Part shown: piece after piece, positions 60,051 through 64,000 of the stretch | Layout: every line of letters begins with the position of its first letter | How positions within the stretch are numbered: the first letter of the stretch is position 1 | NCBI RefSeq assembly: GCF_021390395.1 | Contig: NZ_JAJUWT010000008.1 | Coordinates: 124,001 to 188,000 of the forward strand | Source of the DNA: Saccharothrix sp. S26 | GTDB lineage: Bacteria > Actinomycetota > Actinomycetes > Mycobacteriales > Pseudonocardiaceae | Direction of reading: 5' to 3' | DNA: 64,000 bases | Translations under genes and position numbers: made by a program | Notes under the pieces: generated by a model | What the model was told of the DNA's origin: nothing | Seen by the model: the letters and a program-made list of their open reading frames with translations, nothing else | Databases searched by the model: none

Positions 60051-61634
60051 TCAGAACCGGCCGAACAGCCAGTGGCCGGGCCGGTCCGGGCGCGGGTCCA
60101 AGCAGAAGTCCTTGGTGGCGCGGATGACCTCGTCCACCTCGACCGTGCCGAGGTGGTCCGCGTCGAGGCTCGCGAACAGGGCGCTTGCGGCATCCTCGGG
60201 CAGGCCGCACCGGGTCGTCAGGGCCAGGAACTCGGCGCGCTCCACCACGCCCGTGCCGTCGGTGTCGACCAACGCCAGCACGGCCGTCGCCAGCGGCCGC
60301 AGGGTCTCGTCGAACCGGGTGTGCGTGGCCCGGCCGGCCCAGGCGAGGAACTCCGACTTGCCCACCCGGCCGTCGTCGTCGGTGTCGGACTCGGCGGCCA
60401 GGGCCCGCCACAGCGCGCGGTAGGCCGAGCGGACGGCCATCGCGGCGGCCGAGCGCGGCGGGTGGCCGAACGACTGCACCAGGCGCAGCGCGAAGACCTC
60501 GTAGTCGTCCCGGCACAGGTAGCCGTCACCCGTCGCGTCCAGCAGGTCGAACCGCGGCGACGGCGTGACCGGCGCGGGGGAGTGGCCGGCGACGGCGGCC
60601 GCCCACCGGGTCGCGTCCGGCTGGGCCGCGGTGAGCACCGTGCCGTGGTTCGCGTCCGGGTAGGTCGTCAGCTCGACGGTGCTGCCCGCCGCGGCCAGCG
60701 CGTCGGCGAAGTCGTGGACCACCGCCGGCGGCACGATCTCGTCGGCCCCGGCCGCCCCCAGGAACACCGGCCGGTCCAGCCGGGCGATCGGCACCCGGCA
60801 CTCGTCCAGCACCCGGGCCACGGTGGCGTGCCGGGTCAGGTCGGTCATGCCGGTCTCGTGGTTCGTGACCGCCCTGGTGGCGCGGAACATCTCGACCAGC
60901 GACACCCGCTCGGCCAGGTCGACCAGGGACGCGCCGCGGTCGGTGAGGAAGTCGTGCGCGAACTCGGGGTGCCGGGTGCGCAGGCCCGCCAGCACGATCG
61001 GCACGAACGGGCACACGGCCGCCGCCGCGTCGCTGGTGCGGGTGGCGATGACCCGCACCAGGTGCACGGGCGGCGCGAGCGCGACCGTGCCCAGGAAGTC
61101 CAGCTCCGGCGCGTAGTCCGTGGCGACCAGGGCGGTGAACAACGCGGCGTGGCCGCCCTGCGAGAAGCCCGCGACGAGCCAGCGCCGGGACAGCGGGTGG
61201 TCGAGCTGCCGCGCGGCGCGGACGATGTCGATCACGTCGTCGGCCACCGCCTCGCCGTTGAAGTACGGGTGCGGCCCGGGCGTGGCCAGGCCCTCGTAGT
61301 CCGTGGCCGTGACGGCGTAGCCGGACGCCAGCCAGGCCGCGATGTGCGCGCGTTCCAACCGCAACAGCCCGGTGCGCGACGGCGCCGTGCGGTCGGACAG
61401 GCCCGTGGTGCCGTGCGCGTACCCGACCACGGGCCAGCCGTCGGCCGGGGCAGTGCCCTCGGGGACGAACACGGACCCCGTGACGAGCCTGCCGCGGCCG
61501 TCGTGCCCGACGCCTTGGTAGAACACCCGGTACGCGGCGCCGGCGTGGTCCGGCCGCAACCGCGGCGCGAGCGGACGGGCGCGCAGGAGCGTGCCGGGGC
61601 GTCTGACGGGGTCCGTCGAGGTGGAAGCGGTCAC
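60051..61634 (-). CDS. Secretory-lipase-type alpha/beta hydrolase fused to calerythrin-like EF-hands
   Basis: A 527-residue fusion. Residues ~30-340 form an alpha/beta hydrolase of the LIP/secretory lipase type: GYAHGTTGLSDRTAPS, S158 in GFSQGG, an Asp in GADEIVPP and H in DANHGTVL. Residues ~345-527 hold four EF-hand-like loops: DATGDGYLCRDDYE, DTDDDGRVGKSEF, DTDGTGVVERAEF and DADHLGTVEVDEV, as in actinobacterial calerythrins. The first three have good calcium ligands. There is no signal peptide although the lipase family is normally exported. Calcium control of a cytosolic esterase is the likely idea. GTG start at 61634. Confidence 0.82.
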   Translation of the reverse strand: MTASTSTDPVRRPGTLLRARPLAPRLRPDHAGAAYRVFYQGVGHDGRGRLVTGSVFVPEGTAPADGWPVVGYAHGTTGLSDRTAPSRTGLLRLERAHIAAWLASGYAVTATDYEGLATPGPHPYFNGEAVADDVIDIVRAARQLDHPLSRRWLVAGFSQGGHAALFTALVATDYAPELDFLGTVALAPPVHLVRVIATRTSDAAAAVCPFVPIVLAGLRTRHPEFAHDFLTDRGASLVDLAERVSLVEMFRATRAVTNHETGMTDLTRHATVARVLDECRVPIARLDRPVFLGAAGADEIVPPAVVHDFADALAAAGSTVELTTYPDANHGTVLTAAQPDATRWAAAVAGHSPAPVTPSPRFDLLDATGDGYLCRDDYEVFALRLVQSFGHPPRSAAAMAVRSAYRALWRALAAESDTDDDGRVGKSEFLAWAGRATHTRFDETLRPLATAVLALVDTDGTGVVERAEFLALTTRCGLPEDAASALFASLDADHLGTVEVDEVIRATKDFCLDPRPDRPGHWLFGRF

Positions 61635-61684
61635 GACACCAGGACGTTAGCGGCATCAGCCCTGCCCGATGGGGTGAACCCCGG

Positions 61685-62368
61685 TCAGGCGTCCCCGTCG
61701 AGGCGGTACCCCGTGCCGCGCACGGTCAGCACCAGCGCCGGCTCGTCCGGGTCGACCTCGACCTTGCGGCGCAACCGGCGGATGTGCACGTCGAGCAGCC
61801 GCGTGTCGCCGAAGTAGTCGTAACCCCAGACGCGTTGCAGCAGCTGCTCGCGGGTGACGATCCGGCCGCCCGCCGACGCCAGCTCGACCAGCAACCGGAA
61901 CTCGGTCCGGGTGAGGCGCACCTCGACGCCCTCCCGGTGGACCGTGCCCACGTCGGGCCGGATCTCCAACCCGCCGACCGACAGCACCTCGTCCTGCCGC
62001 CCGCCGCCGCGCCGCCGCAGCAACGCCCGGATCCGCGCCGCCAGCACGCTGGCGACCAGCGGTTTGGTCACGTAGTCGTCCGCGCCCGCCTCCAGCCCGG
62101 CGATCACGTCGGCGGCGTCGGCCCGGGCGGTGACGATGATGATCGGCAGGTCGCCGCGCGCCCGCAGGGTGCGGCAGACCTCCAGGCCGTCCACGCCGGG
62201 CAGCATGAGGTCCACCAGCACGACATCGGGTTCGGTGACGGCGAGCAGCTCCAAGGCGTCCTCGCCCGACACGGCGTCGGTGACGGCGAAACCCTCGTCG
62301 CCCAACGCCAGGCCGAGGGCCTGCCTGATGTGCTCGTCGTCCTCGACCAGCAGAACCGAGAAGTCCAT
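61685..62368 (-). CDS. OmpR-family response regulator (CseB-like)
   Basis: A 227-residue response regulator. Receiver domain 1-120: acidic pocket EDD (9-11), phospho-acceptor D53 in VLVDLML, T80, and K102 in DYVTKPL. The C-terminal winged helix (~130-225) has EVRLTRTEFRLLVELASAGG then REQLLQRVWGYDYFGDTRLLDVHIRRLRRKV. It resembles CseB and related actinomycete regulators. No histidine kinase is downstream on this strand; the lipase gene follows in 50 bases. A direct and inverted repeat lies just upstream. Confidence 0.88.
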   Translation of the reverse strand: MDFSVLLVEDDEHIRQALGLALGDEGFAVTDAVSGEDALELLAVTEPDVVLVDLMLPGVDGLEVCRTLRARGDLPIIIVTARADAADVIAGLEAGADDYVTKPLVASVLAARIRALLRRRGGGRQDEVLSVGGLEIRPDVGTVHREGVEVRLTRTEFRLLVELASAGGRIVTREQLLQRVWGYDYFGDTRLLDVHIRRLRRKVEVDPDEPALVLTVRGTGYRLDGDA

Positions 62369-62410
62369 GACGCCCCGATCCTGCCGCACCGCGCCCGCAC
62401 CCGCCGAGAT

Positions 62411-62434
62411 CGCAAGGTGAACGCAAGGTTCACC
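62411..62434. promoter_or_regulatory. Direct and inverted repeats upstream of the response regulator
   Basis: CGCAAGGT occurs at 62411-62418 and 62422-62429, an 11-base period typical of OmpR/PhoB-type sites. The same stretch contains GGTGAAC (62416-62422) and GTTCACC (62428-62434) as exact inverted arms. It lies 43-66 bases before the regulator start. Confidence 0.55.
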
Positions 62435-62448
62435 CCCCGCCCCGGGCG

Positions 62449-64000
62449 TCACCGGTTCGCGGCGTGCTCCCGGGCCAGCTCCTCGGCCACCTGGTCCCCA
62501 CCGGCCTGCCGCCACTGCGCCACGACGTCCCGCCACGCCGACGGCGGCTTGCGGCCGAACGTGATCGCGGCGATGCCGTCCCCGATGATCTGGTTGAGCT
62601 GCGCGCCCTTGCCCGCCTCGGTGCTTGAGCGCAGACCCGTGGCCGGGTTGCGGACGCTGCGCGGCAACGTCGCCTGCTGCCACTCGTGCACGGCCCGCGC
62701 CACGTCCGGGTGCCCGGGCAGGTACAGCACGGCCGGCGCGGCACCGAGGTACTTGGTGGGCAGCAGCGAGTTGTTCTCCTGCGCGTAGAGGTCGGTCGGC
62801 TTGATGCCGCCGGAGTCCTTGGTGAAGTGCTGCCCCTCGACGCCGTAGTTGGCCAGCTCGTACTCCTCGGTGCCGAACGGCGCGCTGAAGTAGTCGCAGA
62901 TCCGCAGCAGCAGCTTGATCCGCGCCGCGTCGGCCTTCTTGAACGTGACGTGGCCGAACACGCCCGGCCCCTGCCACGGCGTCGGCTGCGGCCCGTACGG
63001 CCGGCCGAGGTCGAGCGCGAACCGACCGTTGATCTTGTTCAGGGTGGACAGGCTCACCGAGCCGAAACCGTCGTTGATCGAGGCCACCGTGCCGTTGTGG
63101 AAGTGGCTCTGCATGTCCGTGGAGCTGGCGGTGAGGCTGTCGGGGTAGTGCGCGCCCGCCTCGACCAGCTTGCGCATCACCTCCAGCGCCTGCTCGAACT
63201 GCGGCGTGGTGATGGTGTGCGTGAACGCGTCCCCCTGAACGGACCACGTGTTCGGCGCCCCCAGCGAGCCGGCGTGGTAGGTCACCCCGCCCAGCCCGGT
63301 GAACAGCGTCTTGAACCAGCCGACACCCCACTTGCGGTCGCCCGTCAACGCCTTCATCGCGTCCAGGTACTGCTCGGTCGTCCAGTCCCGCGGTACCCCG
63401 GCCGCGTCCATCGCGGAGCGGTTGACGAACAGGCTGTTCGCGGGCATCGGGCGTTCCAGCGGGATGCCGTGGATCCGGCCGCCGATGCGGCCCATGCCCT
63501 TCCACGCGTAGGTCGGGAGGTTGGCCAGGTTCGGGAACTCCTTCACCGCGTCCCCGCCGACGAACTCCGACAGGTCCGCGCACCGGGCCTGCACGAACTC
63601 GGCGGCGTGCGGCAGCGCCAGGTTCGTGAACATGATCATGTCCGGCAGGTCGTCACCCGACGCCATCAACGTGGCCATCTTCTGGCCGTACTCCGGGTCG
63701 GGCACGACGGTGACCTTCAGGTTCACCCCCAACGCCCGGTTGACCGCCTGCCAGTACCGGTTGTCCTCGACCGGCTTGGGCGGCGCGCCGTAGGACACGA
63801 CCATCACCGTGACGTCCGAGCCGTCCCCCACGGGGCCGTGCACGGACTTGACCAGCTTCTCCGGGTAGTTCAGGAACAACGGCTGCACGCCGGTCCCGTC
63901 GCCGGGCGCGTCCGGGGTCGGCCCGCCGAACGGCACGTGCGTCGGCCACGGGGCCAGGTCCTTGCCCGCGTTGGAGACGCCACCACCGGCGCCCCCGGAG
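62449..64000 (-). CDS. Extracellular solute-binding protein, LplA-like (5' end outside window)
   Basis: At least 517 residues of a family-1 solute-binding protein; the frame is open to the window edge, so the signal peptide is not seen. The visible start has a Gly-rich linker SGGAGGGVSNAGKDLAPWPTH. Features: VTVMVVSYGAPPKPVEDNRYWQAVNRALGVNLKVTVVPDPEYGQKMATLMASGDDLPDMIMF, as in the large LplA/YtcQ-type binding proteins of oligosaccharide importers. The C-terminus ends 81 bases from the response-regulator start on the same strand. Its permeases are not in the window. Confidence 0.88.
   Translation of the reverse strand, partial: SGGAGGGVSNAGKDLAPWPTHVPFGGPTPDAPGDGTGVQPLFLNYPEKLVKSVHGPVGDGSDVTVMVVSYGAPPKPVEDNRYWQAVNRALGVNLKVTVVPDPEYGQKMATLMASGDDLPDMIMFTNLALPHAAEFVQARCADLSEFVGGDAVKEFPNLANLPTYAWKGMGRIGGRIHGIPLERPMPANSLFVNRSAMDAAGVPRDWTTEQYLDAMKALTGDRKWGVGWFKTLFTGLGGVTYHAGSLGAPNTWSVQGDAFTHTITTPQFEQALEVMRKLVEAGAHYPDSLTASSTDMQSHFHNGTVASINDGFGSVSLSTLNKINGRFALDLGRPYGPQPTPWQGPGVFGHVTFKKADAARIKLLLRICDYFSAPFGTEEYELANYGVEGQHFTKDSGGIKPTDLYAQENNSLLPTKYLGAAPAVLYLPGHPDVARAVHEWQQATLPRSVRNPATGLRSSTEAGKGAQLNQIIGDGIAAITFGRKPPSAWRDVVAQWRQAGGDQVAEELAREHAANR

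Noticed and set aside
1..64000. tRNA, rRNA, CRISPR arrays, insertion sequences, attachment sites, riboswitches
   Set aside because: None was recognised by eye; weak riboswitches or small RNAs could be missed without covariance searches.

Overview
The window is chromosomal DNA of a high-GC filamentous actinomycete. Very high GC, many GTG starts, Tat and Sec exported carbohydrate-active enzymes, a BTAD/AfsR-type regulator, CGNR and TetR/MarR regulators, mycothiol-type enzymes and a DUF6292-like protein all point to Actinobacteria, most likely Pseudonocardiales (Saccharothrix/Actinosynnema/Lentzea-like). No rRNA, tRNA, CRISPR array, insertion sequence or phage gene was seen.

Layout. (1) 0-8.5 kb: end of a sugar ABC permease, a secreted metalloprotease, then three secreted glycosidases (GH127, GH43, MGH1-like) that look like an arabinoside-degradation block. 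(2) 8.5-22.6 kb: a mixed region with a small secreted protein, a tetracycline-type ribosomal protection protein with an odd 5' end, MarR and TetR regulators, DoxX, TerC, two hydrolases, a large BTAD-AAA regulator, an MFS transporter and a LacI repressor with a perfect operator. (3) 22.8-32.6 kb: a sugar ABC operon (binding protein, two permeases, DUF624) and two more GH43 arabinan enzymes plus an RbsD/FucU mutarotase. Recurrent LacI-type operators tie this region together: GGAAnGCnTTCC-like boxes by the lacI gene and the ABC operon, and TGTTA-N4-TAACA boxes by the GH43 genes. (4) 32.7-53 kb: a strip with many damaged genes around an intact enediyne-type polyketide synthase (1,921 aa, KS-AT-ACP-KR-DH-PPTase), its hot-dog thioesterase and a flavin reductase. 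The partners normally needed for a mature enediyne are absent here. Downstream are an internally deleted epimerase, a carotenoid-oxygenase-like relic, a frameshifted FAD protein and a degenerate enzyme I relative. (5) 53-64 kb: a LexA paralogue, a DUF6292-like protein, a STAS protein, a co-oriented set of TPR-CHAT peptidase, Cys-containing small protein and ECF sigma factor, two lipoproteins, a lipase fused to EF-hands, an OmpR-type response regulator and the end of an LplA-like solute-binding protein.

How it fits together. The left half reads as an arabinan/arabinoside utilisation regulon: secreted enzymes release sugars, ABC systems import them, and LacI-type repressors gate expression. The centre reads as a decaying specialised-metabolite locus whose synthase core (polyene-forming PKS plus thioesterase) is still open. 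The right half contains a candidate signalling or defence set built from an ECF sigma factor, a small Cys-containing protein and a caspase-like CHAT protein. Frameshifts are read from one sequence only, so sequencing error at G/C runs remains possible for the single-base lesions.
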